Shown piece by piece: positions 52,239 through 64,000 of a stretch of 64,000 nt of DNA. A program made the translations under genes and the position numbers. The notes below the pieces were generated by a model. That model saw nothing but the letters and a program-made list of their open reading frames with translations, was not told the DNA's origin and searched no databases. The first letter of the stretch is position 1, and each line of letters starts with the position of its first letter. Source of the stretch: Neocallimastix lanati (nom. inval.) (lineage: Eukaryota; Neocallimastigomycota; Neocallimastigomycetes; Neocallimastigales; Neocallimastigaceae); NCBI GenBank assembly GCA_016946835.1, contig JACVTC010000039.1:129001-193000 (forward strand). The letters run 5' to 3'.

Positions 52239-52550
52239 CTAATAATTATTAACTAGGACTTCGACTTGAAATTCACAGGTTCGATCCCAATTATTAGTAT
52301 TTGTCTTTCCAGTTTTTATCCTAGTAATTAGTACTTGAGACTAATACACAAGGTCTCTGGATCACTGAAAAGAAGTCCGGTGTATAGGAAATGTTTTTCA
52401 TATTAGCCATGATTAGAGAGAGGTCCGGGTCAATACTAAAATAGTATGGCAAAGAATCCAATGAGAGTCTAATACATTTAAAGGAGAGATTAGAGACCCT
52501 ATTACCTTTCGTTAATCCAATGAGAGTCTGATATAGATTTAAAAATAAAA
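52239..52550 (+). mobile_element. SINE-like element, degenerate tRNA head
   Basis: An island of higher GC. A shortened tRNA-like head has complementary ends CTAATAATT (52239-52247 region) and AATTATTAG (52289-52297) and a B box GGTTCGATCC at 52278-52287; the D arm is mostly missing. The body shares GTTTTTATCCTAG (near 52312-52324) and a following GAGAC with the SINE at 23078, at similar distance from the B box. A 17-bp motif AATCCAATGAGAGTCT occurs twice near the end (52455 and 52516). No open frame. Likely an older member of the same SINE superfamily. Confidence 0.6.
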
Positions 52551-52789
52551 CATATAAAAATTATAAACTTTTTTTTTTTACTTAACTGCAATAAAGAATT
52601 ATTTATTTTAATATTTCTTATCATATCTTTTCTTTATATTTACTAAAATTATTAACAATTATACTATGCTTACTACTTCTTCTAAGTATTTTTTTTTTTT
52701 ATTTATTTATTATAATAAATATTCTTTACATATAACTTATTAGTTTTTTTATTTATTTATTTAAATATATTTATTATTTATTATTTATT

Positions 52790-52960
<171 letters not shown>

Positions 52961-54211
52961 TTTATATTAATTTAAAATAAATTAAATTTTAAATTAAACT
53001 AGATAAAAATTTTTATTGCATTGTTTATTTTTTTATACTATAATTATTTAGTTAATTTAGAGAGAAAAAATTTTTTTTATTTCAACTTATATAAAATATA
53101 TTTTATTGATATATTAATTATAATTAAAAATAGAGATATTATAGTAAAATAAAAGGTTAAAATGAAACTAAATCTCTTAACCTTAACTTTATTTATATTA
53201 ATTTAATCTCAGTATAAAATATTTTTATATAAATAATTATTTGAAATATACATAATTAAAAAAAAAAAAATATTATATAGTGTACATAATGAAATTATAT
53301 ATATATATTTTTAAAAAAAAAAAAATATTTGTAAAATTTACTTATTTATTACATATTATTTATTATTTATTATTATAATTATTTATTTATTATTATAATT
53401 TTAGAAAACTCAAAAAAATTAATACATTTATATATTTTTACTTTATTTTTTAGCTTATAGCCACTGTATATTTTTTTTTTTTTTTTAGCATTAAATATGA
53501 TTAAAAAAAATAACTTTGTTTAAGAGTTATTAAAATTAATAAATATCATATACTAAATTTTAACTAGTATTATTGAATATATATACAGATATTACTACTC
53601 TATTTCAAAATGTTCTATAAATATTTAATAAGAAATTGTAATATTGAGAATTATAGATTTTTAATCATATTATTTAATTTATTTATTTTTATTTATATAT
53701 ATAATTTAAATAATATTAAGGATGTATATATATCCTTCCAAATATTATTTATAATATTTTTGACTAACTTTTATTATAATCTTTTCTTTGTATTAATCAT
53801 TTAATATATATATACATTTTTTTTTTCATTGTTTAATTTATTATATATTACTTATTATTAAATATTTTATGAATAGAAATATATTCACATCATTATATAT
53901 TTTTATAAAAGACAGAATTAATTTAATAAAAATGGATTAAAATTTTTGAATTTATCTCAAAATATTAATTTTTATTATATTTTTGATGTTTAAAAGTAAT
54001 AAGTTATAAATAATAATATGTAATAATTAGTAATTAATAAATATTAAAAAAAAAATTAATAATTAGTAATAAATAATAAATAATATAATAAATAATAAAT
54101 TATAAATAATACATAATAAATAATAAATAATAATAAAAAATAAAATAAAAATATTTATGTTGTTAATAGATTTTTAAAACTCATTACTATAATAATATAT
54201 AAAAATAAAAG
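52961..54211. other. AT-rich spacer
   Basis: No gene supported. The 64-codon frame at 53610-53804 is a chance Ile/Phe/Tyr-rich reading. Confidence 0.65.
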
Positions 54212-54383
54212 TGTTATTAGTCGGATATTATAATTTTGTCAACTTTATTAATATATTTAAAGATATTTATTTTTCTATATTAATTTTTCTAAATTAAATA
54301 TTTTAATACTATTACATTGTGGCTTGTATATTATTAATATTACTATATATGATAATTTGAAGTTTATTTTTCATATTCTAACA
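54212..54383 (-). repeat. diverged solo LTR of the 39.5-kb element family
   Basis: Reverse complement of the LTR at 39524 aligns along its whole length. Shared blocks include TGTTA at the start, TTTATTAATATATTT, TTCTAAATTAAAT, ATTACATTGTGGCTT, TTATTTTTCATA and ATTCTAACA at the end, with several small gaps. Flanks AAAAG and AAGAG may be a decayed target duplication. No interior or second LTR nearby. Confidence 0.8.
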
Positions 54384-54644
54384 AAGAGTATTTAATTAGA
54401 ATTTTATTTATATTTTTATCCCTATTAAGTTATAATTAAACTGATAATTAGTTGGTAGTAAATAACATAATATTAGTTAATATTTATTAAAAATTTTTTA
54501 ATTTAAAAATAGTTGTTAACAAATTTTTGTATATTTATTTTAGAATTACGCAATATAATGTTGACATCAGTATAGTCATAAAATATTCTGTCAATTTTTT
54601 TAATTTGTGTAACCCTTTCCAACTTTAAAGAAAATTTCCTTAAT

Positions 54645-54645
54645 C

Positions 54646-54676
<31 letters not shown>

Positions 54677-54925
54677 TTTTTTTTTTTTTGTTACATCCAA
54701 AAGAAAAGGAAAAAATACAGAATTTTAAAAAAAAAAAAAATTAATATTTAGATTAAATAAATATTAGCAATTTATATAAAGTAAATATATTTATATATTT
54801 TATTTTTTATTATATTTTTATATTAATTTTTTTTTTTATAAAATTCTGTATTTTTTCCTTTTCATTTTGATGTAACAAAATAAAAAAAAAAAAAAAAAAT
54901 AATAATAATAATAATAAAAAATTAA
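54645..54925. repeat. large inverted repeat (fold-back)
   Basis: The left arm runs ATT triplets, T run, TTACATCCAAAAGAAAAGGA, AAAAATACAGAATTTT, A run. The right arm is its reverse complement: T run, AAAATTCTGTATTTTTTCCT, TTTCATTTTGATGTAAC, A run, AAT triplets. Arms are about 100 bp with a few mismatches; the unique core of each arm is about 38 bp (54690-54727 and 54840-54876). Confidence 0.85.
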
Positions 54926-55154
54926 TATAATGATATTTATATAATTTTTTATTATCAGTAGATGGTTTTTATAATTATTATTTTTATTTTTTAAGTTATA
55001 GGTTTATATATTTATAGGTTTATTTATTATTTCGTATTTATATATTTATTACTATTTTTAAATTTATTTTTAGTATATAAAAATATGACGATAGTTCTAT
55101 ACATATTTATTTTTAATAATTAATTATTAATTATTAAAAATAAATATAAAAAAA

Positions 55155-55235
55155 TTAATATTTAGATTAAATAAAAATTAGCAGTTTTATATATAGAAAA
55201 TATATATATTTTATTTTTAATTTTATTTTTTATTA
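55155..55235. repeat. direct repeat of the fold-back centre
   Basis: ATTAATATTTAGATTAAATA, then AAAATTAGCAGTTTTATATA, matches the spacer of the inverted repeat at 54739-54800 (ATTAATATTTAGATTAAATA, then AATATTAGCAATTTATATAA). Confidence 0.8.
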
Positions 55236-55471
55236 ACATATTAAATGTTAATAATAAAAATTAAAATTAAAACAATTATAAGTTAAGTCATCAATATTAT
55301 TTTGATTATTGTATATTTAAAATGAATGAATAAAGCAATATTGATATATTTAAATAAAAATAATTAAATATGGTCATATATTCATATATAAAAGATTATG
55401 GATTATAATTATTCTATAAATTTTTTAATTATTAAATAAAACTTTTTTTTTTTTTAATGTACATTGATTAT

Positions 55472-56259
55472 TTATTCGTCGTACATTTGAAATTTGCTGG
55501 CTCTACTCATATTGTCAAATTCATTATCGCTTTCGTCGTCATCTTTAACAGTGATTCTATTAATGAAAAATAAAAATAAAAAATATTATTTAAATAATAG
55601 TATTAATAATATTATTAACATTAATTCAATATTACTGTTTAAATATATAATCATTATTATTATTATTATTTTACTTACAGTTGTTCTAAATTCATATTTT
55701 GAATGTATTCAGGAACTTCTGAAAATTTATTTCCTTTAATATTCCTATAATAATAATAATATATATATATATACATATAAATTTAATTTATTATAAAAAT
55801 AGAAATAATATTTAGAATAAATAAATAAATAATTAATTAATAAATAAATATAAATAAATAAAAATTCTTACAGTATTCTTAAATTTTTAAGTTCTGAAAT
55901 AACCTCTGGAATGTCAAATATTTTATTAAATGATACATCACTATAATGAATAAATAATTAAAGAATAATATCATTTAAATATTTTTATTGTATATTATCA
56001 TATATATATATATAGATAGATAGATAGATATTTAAAATAATATATATATAATTTTTATAAGTATTCTATAAATGGTTGACAACTTACAATATTTCTAATT
56101 GTTGTAAATATAATATAATATCAGGTAGTGTTGATAATCTATTACGAGATAAATATCTATTTTTTTTTAGATTATATTTATATTTTATAAACAAATAAAG
56201 AAAGAAAAAAGAAAAAGCAGAAGATGAAGAAGAATAAAAAAAGTTAGTAAATTTAATTA

Positions 56260-56306
<47 letters not shown>

Positions 56307-56628
56307 GTGTTTTATTCTAATATTGGTTAATTTTGAAAGATAACAAAAATTACTTACAATTCTTTTAACTTTGAAAGATTACCAATGTTTGATGGAATCA
56401 TTTTTATATAATTTCTATTCAAATTTCTGTCATGAGTTTTAATTATTAATTATATATAAATATTATTAGCTATTTGATTTATATATATATATATTTATAT
56501 TTTAAAAAGATGTGCTGATTTTATTTACAAAATTTCAAGTGAAGTTAGATTAGATATTTCTTGTGGTATATTATATAATTTATTATTTTCTAGTGATCTA
56601 ATAATAGTTATAATTTTTGATAATTATT

Positions 56629-56666
<38 letters not shown>

Positions 56667-58305
56667 ATATTAATTAAATATCATATAATAGATTTAATCA
56701 ATTAAATTAATATCATTTATATTATTTATTAAAATAATATATTACAAAACTGTCAAATTATGAAGATATTTTATAGTTTTTGGAATAAAGTAAATTTTAT
56801 TATTATTAAATGATCTAATAAATGAATATATATATATAATTATGAATATTAATATTATTATTATATATATTTTATTTTTTATCTTTTATTTTTTTTATTT
56901 TTATTTTTTTTTTTTTTTTTTATTTTTTGTTTTGATTTATTTTATTTGACTTATTTTTATTAATTTTTTAATATAAATAATTTTTCTATTCACATGATAC
57001 TAAGACTTCTTATATAACCAATTTCTTCAGGTATAATATCAATCTTATTATTATTAAGTTGACTATCAATAAAATAAAATAAATAAAATAAAATAAAATA
57101 AAAACTCCATGTTAGTCTTTATAATAATTTAGTTATTATATATATAATTTTTATGTACATTTCAGTTAGGTTATTTAAAAAATATATAGTTTTTGGTAAT
57201 TCATCTAAATCTGAATTATTATACTCCCTATTTAAAATAAATAAAAAATAAATAATATATATTTAATTAATTTATGATTTTTATTATTATTTATTATAAA
57301 ATTATGTTAAAATAGAATAGAATAGAATAGAATAGAATAAAATAAAATAAAATAAAATAAAATAAAATAAAATAAAATAAAATAAAATAAAATAAAATAA
57401 AATAAAATAAAATAAAATAAAATAAAATAAAATAAAATAAAATAAAATAAAATAAAATAAAACAAAATAAAATAAAATAAAATAAAATAAAATAAAATAA
57501 TATAAAATAAAATAAAATAAAATAAATAGTTGAAATATAAATATAAAATACAGATTGAATAAAATAAAATAAAATAAATAGTTGAAATATAAATATAAAG
57601 TACAGATTGAATAAAATAAAATAAAATAAATAGTAGAATATTAAATATAAAGTACAGATTGAATAAAATAAAATAAAATAAAATAAATATGTAAATAAGT
57701 ATTAATATTTACAAGATTTTCAGTTTATCAAGTTTTCTTGATATGTCTTTTGGTATTCCACTATATAATATTAAATAATTATAATAATAAAAAAAAAAAG
57801 ATTAACATTGGTGAATTTTTTATCATTATTAGTATTTTTATATTTATGTTGATATATATGTATATTATTTAATAATAATAAAAGTATTATATTACGATTG
57901 ATTATTTTTAAAGAGTTTTAATATTGATAAAGCTTCTTCAGAAGTTAATGTCTTTTTTTGATTAAAACTTGGTACATCACTAACACTACTAACACTACTA
58001 ATGCTACTAATGCTACTACAACTTTCTCCCCTATTTAAACTATTTATTGAATTATTATTATCTTTGTTTTTAATATCTTCATTATTAGTTTTTTCATTAA
58101 TTTCTTCATTATTTTCCTCATTAATCTTTTTATTAATTTCTTCATTTACTAGTATATTACTATCTTCATGGGTTGGGGTATTTGAATTATAATTCATTTC
58201 TTCTTTATTAACTTGTTCATTTATTTGATTTATAATATCTTCTTCAATTTGTTCTTTACTATGAGAAATAACAATATTTGGAATATCATTATCTTTATTT
58301 CCCAT
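55472..58305 (-). CDS. LRR protein B, eleven exons
   Basis: 363 residues. Exons: 57896-58305, 57713-57760, 57159-57227, 56994-57062, 56746-56814, 56529-56597, 56358-56426, 56088-56156, 55872-55940, 55679-55744, 55472-55556; every intron is phase 2. Exon 1 encodes a 136-residue acidic, Asn/Glu-rich, probably disordered N-terminus with a Ser/Val run (SSISSISSVSSVSDVPS) and LTSEEALSILKLF. Exons 3-10 each encode one 22-23-residue leucine-rich repeat of the LxxNxLxxIPxxIxxLxxL type. The last exon gives an acidic tail DDDESDNEFDN ending KFQMYDE. No signal peptide or membrane segment, so probably cytosolic; likely a protein-binding scaffold, partner unknown. The 485-bp intron between exons 2 and 3 carries the AAAAT and 47-bp minisatellite arrays. 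Only 167 bp separate it from the stop of LRR gene A. Confidence 0.85.
57303..57530. repeat. (AAAAT)n microsatellite in an intron of LRR gene B
   Basis: About 45 AAAAT/AATAG pentamers, almost uninterrupted, leading directly into copies of the 47-bp minisatellite unit. Confidence 0.97.
57520..57690. repeat. 47-bp minisatellite, three copies, second locus
   Basis: Three units with AAATAGTTGAAATATAAATA and TACAGATTGAATAAAA, matching the array at 25122-25810 and likewise padded by AAAAT pentamers. Entirely within an intron. Confidence 0.95.
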
Positions 58306-58472
58306 TTTATTTATTGAATGGTATATATAAAAAATATATTAATATAATAAGTAAATTTTTTTTATTAAATATATATTTATTTACTAAACAAATAATTTTT
58401 TTTTATTTTAATATTCCTTTCTTTTGTAACATTTATCAATTATGATATATATAAAGATATATATGTTCCTTT

Positions 58473-58847
58473 CTAATTACCATTGAAATTTGTATTCTCT
58501 AAATTTTTAGATAAATCACTTATTTCGCCATGTTCAAATTGATAATTTTCACAGTCTTCACTATTAATTTTTTCTAAACAACGATTATTAGAAACAAATT
58601 CATCCTCAGGATATTCCGATTCCATATTCACAATAATACTTTTATCATCGATGGAAATAGTAATAGAGGTGGCGGTTTGACTAACACGAGAATCCCTTTT
58701 GTTACGACGATTTGTTTCATCATAGGATGTAGAAAAAATACTTTCTTTTCTATCATTTGGATTAAAATACATTTTTTCTTCTGGAGTAATATATTCACCA
58801 ATTTCTTTGTAATCATCATCAATAATAGATGTCCCTTCATTCACCTT

Positions 58848-58885
<38 letters not shown>

Positions 58886-59382
58886 ATATATAAATAAAAT
58901 GATTAAAATGAAAATAAAATGAAATAATAACAAATATAATATATATATATATAATTCAAATAAATATACAAATAAATATATTTTTTTTAATAATTTAAAT
59001 AATTTATTATAAGGAATAGTATATTACTTACACTGTTTGAATATGTTCAAGAATTTTTTGGTGTACTTGTTTAATTGGATTATTATATAGGTCACTTTAT
59101 TTTATATATTGAATAATGATGTTAAAATATTAAATATACATATCAATATTTATTATTAATAATTAATTAAATAACTAAAATGAATAAAAAAAGAAAAAAA
59201 AAAAAAGTAAAATAATTATTAATTAAAATAAATTATAAAATAAATAAATATATTTTTTACAGCTGTGAAAGGTAGCTTAATTCTAAAATTTCTAATGGAA
59301 TAGATTCAATTTTATTATTATTTAAAGATCTAAATTTAATAATTTAAAAATAAAATAAAATACAAACAAATAAATAAATACC

Positions 59383-59456
<74 letters not shown>

Positions 59457-60605
59457 GACATAAAAAAATTAAATATTAATATGTAATTTTTTTTATCTTA
59501 TATTAAATATTTTTATATTGCTTACAATGACTTTAACATTGTTAATTGAGTAATATCTTTTGGAATATACACAATTTTATTGTTATCTAGTATTCTATTT
59601 AATTATTATTTAAATATATATATATTTGTTTATTTATATAATTGTTTAAATATATTAATAATAATTATTGTAGTAATAATAATATTTAATTAATTTTGAG
59701 GATCATTTTATTTTTGTATTAATTAATATGTATAAAATATACTTACAGTTCTTCAAGGTTATTTAAGTAAAAAACATTAGGAAATTGGGTTAATCCATTT
59801 TCACATAAATTTCTTTTAATTATATATATAATTATATAAATATATATATATATTATTATTATTATTGATTATAATTATTTAATAATATTAATATATTAAT
59901 TCAATTCAATAGATAAATATTTATAATAGTTTTAAATACTATATTATATAATATGTAAAAATTAATAAAACAATTTTTTTTAATTACAGTTTTCTTAAAT
60001 CAATAATTTGTATAATTTCGCCCTCATCAACATTTGAAATAGTTTTATTTTCTTTTTTACTATTTTATTATTATTATTACATAGGAGAAGCAAATAATCA
60101 AATTAATAAAAATAGATATTAAATTATTTATATCTTAATTAATAAGTTATAACTTACATAATATATAATTTTTCTAAAATATCTGATAAAGCCATTATAT
60201 TACCAGAATTTCTATTAATTTTTAATACTTTATTGACTATTTTGAAATCTTCTATAACTTCAACATTATCATCAATTTCTCTGTTATTATTATCATTATT
60301 TTGATTGTAATTATTATAATATATTATATATATAATAATTATTAAATATGAACTATTTCAAGAAAATATTTTATTTTTTTACATATATATATTAATTATA
60401 TATAATTATATAATGAATAGTTTTAATATGTACAAAACCCAAAGATTATAATTCATAATACTTTTTTGAATTTTTTTGATTGGATTTTTTTTAATATTTC
60501 TTAATAAATATATATATATATAAATAGAAAGATAAAATATAATAAAAAAAATTAATATCGAATTTTATGTATATATATATATACAAGTATAAACATTACT
60601 TGTGT

Positions 60606-60659
<54 letters not shown>

Positions 60660-62817
60660 TTAACTTACATCCAATATAAATTTGATAATGATTTTAGAAT
60701 TGTTGGAAATTCATTTATTTTGTTATTTTCAAGTTCACTGTATTAATATATATTTATATTAAATTATATAATAAAAATATTAAGCGTATTAATTTAATAA
60801 ATTTATAATCTTTTTATGTACAATATAAAGATATATATATATATATTTTTTTTACATATGCTGAAGTTCTGTTAAGTTCTGTATTGTGAATGGGAGAGTG
60901 GTTAATTTATTATCACTAAGATATCTAATATATATAAAATTATTATTAAATAGTATTATTAAATAGTATTAATATTTAAATAATTAGTATCCATTAATAT
61001 ATTTAATATATATTATATATTTTATTTCTTTATAAAATTTTCCAAATATTAATTATTATTTCAATAAAAACTATATATATTAATTTAAATAAAATTTATT
61101 ACAAATTAACCAATTTAGTTAAATTTCCAATTTCAGAGGCCAAAACAGTCATATCTGTATTTGATAAATTTCTTAATAAATAAAAAAAAACAACAATAAT
61201 AATAAACATATGAATATATAAATATTATAAAATATAAAAATTTTAATAAATATAAAATCAAACAATATAAATTAATAAATATATTAATATATATAAATCA
61301 TAAATCATTACAAATCTACTATATTGCTAAATTGAACATAATTTTTTGGATATTCTGTTATTTTTTTTTTTTCTTGTATTCTTTAATCATAAAAGAAATT
61401 GATAATTGTGAATATCATAAATTATTAATAAAATAATATTAATAATAACAATAATAAAAAAAAATTAGGTTTATTTTAAATAACATAATATATTAATTCA
61501 ATATTTACAATAAATCCAAAATTTTTAATGAATTATCAAATCTTTGTAAATCATAAGGTCTATTTTTTAAATCTAAATTTCCATCATTGAAATCATTGGT
61601 AAAGCATAAATCTTGATTATCAGTATAAACACCACTTTTGAATAATCATTATTATTATTAATATAATGATGAAGTAAATATAAAAATATATATTTTAAAT
61701 ATTTCTATTATTTTTTTTTCTTATATCTCTTATTCATACATACACAATTTTAATATTTCTATCTATTAAACCCTGTGGTATCTTTTTAATAAGATTATTT
61801 TTTATATTACTAGTATTATTAGTTTTGAATTTTTGAAGTATATTCCAATAAATAAAATAAGAAATTTGAATAGGATTAATAAATAATATTTAATTTAACA
61901 TAAAAAAGGCATATTATTATATATTCTATTTTATATTTGAAAATTATTATCAATAATAAATAAACTTTAATAAATTACATAATAACAATTTTTTGTAAAT
62001 TTCCTAATTCTTCAGGTAATGATGTTAAATTGTTATCATTAATTCTCCTATAGGTAATTTAATATAAATAAATGACATTTATTAATAAAAATATATATAT
62101 ATTTATTATATTTTTTATGATGTTTTTAATTGTAGTATAATGCTATTTAATTGTAATTTATAGTTTTTATTTTTTTCATTTTGCTTACAAAATTTTTAAT
62201 TCAGTTAAATCACCAATGCTTGGAGTTAAACTTGTTAATTTATTATTATATACACGTCTTTAATTGTAAGTTAAAAGATGTAAAATTTTATTAAGGAATC
62301 ATTTATATAAAAATTTTTTTATTAAGTTAGAAATGATAAAAAAATTTATATGATAATAATTTCATATTTTTTTTTAAGTATTACAATTCTTCAAGTTTTT
62401 TTAGTGATTTTATTGAATCTGGAAGTTCCTTTAAATAATTATTATGAAGAAATCTATATAGAAATATATAATAAAAATTCAATTTAAATATTATATTATT
62501 ATAGTTTGTAATATTTATTAGTATTAAAATATATATATATGTATAATATTAAATTCTTGATATATTGTTATTATTATTATTCTGTATATTCTCTTAATTT
62601 ATTTTTACAGTTTTTTCAGAAGTAATAAATTGCCTATTTCATTTGGGATATATTCTAATTTATTATTATCAATATATAAAAGTTCTAATTTTTTAAGATT
62701 TCTAATTTCAGCAGGTAAAGAATGTATTTGATTATCAGAAAGACGTCTTTTAATATTTATAATTATAAATGTCATTTTATTTTATTTTATTTTATTTTTT
62801 TTTTTTTTTTGAATTCG

Positions 62818-62848
<31 letters not shown>

Positions 62849-62864
62849 TTTATTATTATTGTTA

Positions 62865-62944
<80 letters not shown>

Positions 62945-63833
62945 TTAATATTTTAAATTTAATGTGAATAAATAAAATTGGATATAATTGAAAATATACA
63001 TATTTATTTCCCCCATTTTTGTGAAGTAAAAATTTTTTATAATAATATTATGATATAAATATTTATATTTATTGAAATAAAAAACATATAATTAATCAAT
63101 AATAAATTGATATAACATATATTAAATATTATCTATATTATTATTATTGTTATTTTTCGTTGTTTGATAATATTTACAAAACTTTTAATTTTGTTAAATT
63201 TCCTATTTCTTTAGGAAGAATTTGTAATTTGTTATTATTCAATTCCCTGTTAAATAAATAAATAATATATATATATTATTATTATTATTATTAAAAAATA
63301 TTATTATTATTATTTACAATTTCTATTAAAATAATTACAATTCTCTTAATTCAACCAAATTTCCAAGTTCCTTTGGCATATATGTTAAGTTATTTTCATT
63401 TAGATATCTTTATTTAATTGATATTATTAAAAGTATATATATATATATTTTATTATAAAATTTTAATTTTAGATTTAGAATAATATTTATATTTATATTT
63501 ATATTTAAATATATATATATATAATAATTATAAATAATAAAAATAGTCATTACAAATTAATTAAATTTGGAAAATTTCCAATTTCTTTTGGAATTGTATT
63601 TATTCCATTATTACATAAAAATCTAAATGTGAAAGTTTTACATATGAATAGTATATTTCAAATTTAATTATTTAAAGATACATATATTAAAAAAAGTATA
63701 TAAATAAATATTTATTTATAAAATAAATATTTATTTAATATTAGAATTTATGGTATTTAAATATAATTACAAGTTTTCAGTGAATAATAATTTATGTAGG
63801 TTTTTAGGCCATTTTTTAATATCTATTGATTTA
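58473..63833 (-). CDS. LRR protein A, 3' 21 exons (5' end beyond window)
   Basis: Exons from the right edge: 63771-63833, 63554-63622, 63339-63407, 63178-63246, 62609-62746, 62385-62453, 62189-62257, 61979-62047, 61744-61809, 61509-61634, 61312-61380, 61103-61171, 60856-60924, 60669-60737, 60158-60280, 59988-60059, 59747-59812, 59526-59594, 59261-59329, 59032-59094, 58473-58848. Every junction is phase 2. Most exons are 69 bp and encode one leucine-rich repeat (for example LNNNKLQILPKEIGNLTKLK); 62609-62746 encodes two fused repeats. Exons 61509-61634 and 60158-60280 are longer spacers between two LRR blocks (NDFNDGNLDLKNRPYDLQRF; EIDDNVEVIEDFKIVNK). The C-terminal exon is a 124-residue Ser/Glu-rich tail (RRNKRDSRVSQTATSITISI). 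About 640 residues visible. No membrane segment seen in this part. Probably an intracellular scaffold; function unknown. Confidence 0.83.
62862..62945. repeat. (ATT)n microsatellite in LRR gene A intron
   Basis: About 28 ATT triplets following two T runs, within the intron between exons 63178-63246 and 62609-62746. Confidence 0.95.
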
Positions 63834-64000
63834 CTATTAAAATAAAAATTTAAAAAGTCCACATTTTATTATTATTATCATTTTTATTTTTATTTTTATT
63901 TTTATTATTATTATTATTATTATTAAATATTATATATATATATATATAATATATGATTATTATTATTAATAAAGAAAAAAATATATATTATATATAATTA
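63834..64000. other. intron or upstream part of LRR gene A
   Basis: AT-rich with an ATT run near 63903-63925. The upstream acceptor of exon 63771-63833 (TAG at 63834-63836) shows the gene continues, but the next exon is not in the window. Confidence 0.6.

Larger units (their letters stand above)
54384..55471. other. AT-rich region with inverted and direct repeats
   Basis: Contains the inverted repeat at 54645-54925 and a direct repeat of its centre at 55155-55235 (listed separately). A 65-codon minus-strand frame (54503-54700) has a protein-like part (SLKLERVTQIKKIDRIFYDY) but no recognisable family. Confidence 0.6.

Noticed and set aside
53610-53804. 64-codon plus-strand frame
   Set aside because: Low-complexity Ile/Phe/Tyr/Asn composition and no context.
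54503-54700. 65-codon minus-strand frame beginning MDVTKKKK and an Asn run
   Set aside because: Half of it is the A run and AAT repeat of the inverted-repeat arm; no family recognised.

Overview
The window looks like nuclear DNA of an anaerobic gut fungus (Neocallimastigomycota; Neocallimastix, Piromyces or Anaeromyces type). This is inferred from content, not from any search. Base composition is extremely AT-rich by eye, with long A or T runs and ATT/AAT and AAAAT microsatellites everywhere. Genes have short AT-rich spliceosomal introns (GTAAGT/GTAATT donors, TAG/AAG acceptors) and encode fungal proteins: the N-terminus of a chitin synthase, a CHO2-type phosphatidylethanolamine methyltransferase and Zrt-like ZIP transporters. 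Also present are a bacterial-style solute-binding domain carried on a secreted, membrane-anchored protein, and LRR proteins. All are consistent with this phylum.

Layout, left to right. 1-1064: 5' end of a chitin synthase on the minus strand, running off the left edge. 1065-5.7 kb: AT-rich spacer. 5.8-9.9 kb: a transposon graveyard with a decayed Ty1/copia element (minus strand), a GC-richer island that may be a short retroposon, and a strikingly GC-rich 283-bp broken fragment of a bacterial or plastid-type sufB gene. 13.5-33 kb: four intact ZIP metal-transporter genes in orientation -, +, -, - plus a decayed fifth copy. Scattered among them are a tRNA-headed SINE (23.1 kb), a 47-bp minisatellite (25.1-25.8 kb), a five-exon solute-binding-protein gene (26.6-28.7 kb) with a pseudogene copy (31 kb), and a pair of hairpins with identical loops (28.9-29.06 kb). 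36.3-41.6 kb: a decayed Ty3/gypsy chromovirus lacking reverse transcriptase, a second gypsy fragment in the opposite orientation, and a 2.1-kb LTR element with near-identical 196/197-bp LTRs, a 5-bp target duplication and almost no coding capacity. 42.9-48.5 kb: CHO2 in ten exons. 48.5-55.4 kb: spacer with a second SINE-like element, a (TTTA)n array, a diverged solo LTR of the 41-kb family and a large inverted repeat. 55.5-64 kb: two tandem minus-strand LRR genes built almost entirely of 66-72-bp exons, one leucine-rich repeat per exon, all introns in phase 2; the upstream gene runs off the right edge.

Functionally the genes are a surface and membrane set: cell-wall synthesis, phosphatidylcholine synthesis, zinc/iron uptake, extracellular ligand binding and LRR scaffolds. 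I see no operon-like logic. The clearest local process is repeated duplication, conversion and decay of the ZIP family. Exon models were built by hand: splice sites were chosen to keep frame and protein similarity, and exon lengths were checked for phase consistency. No alignment, HMM or database search was possible.
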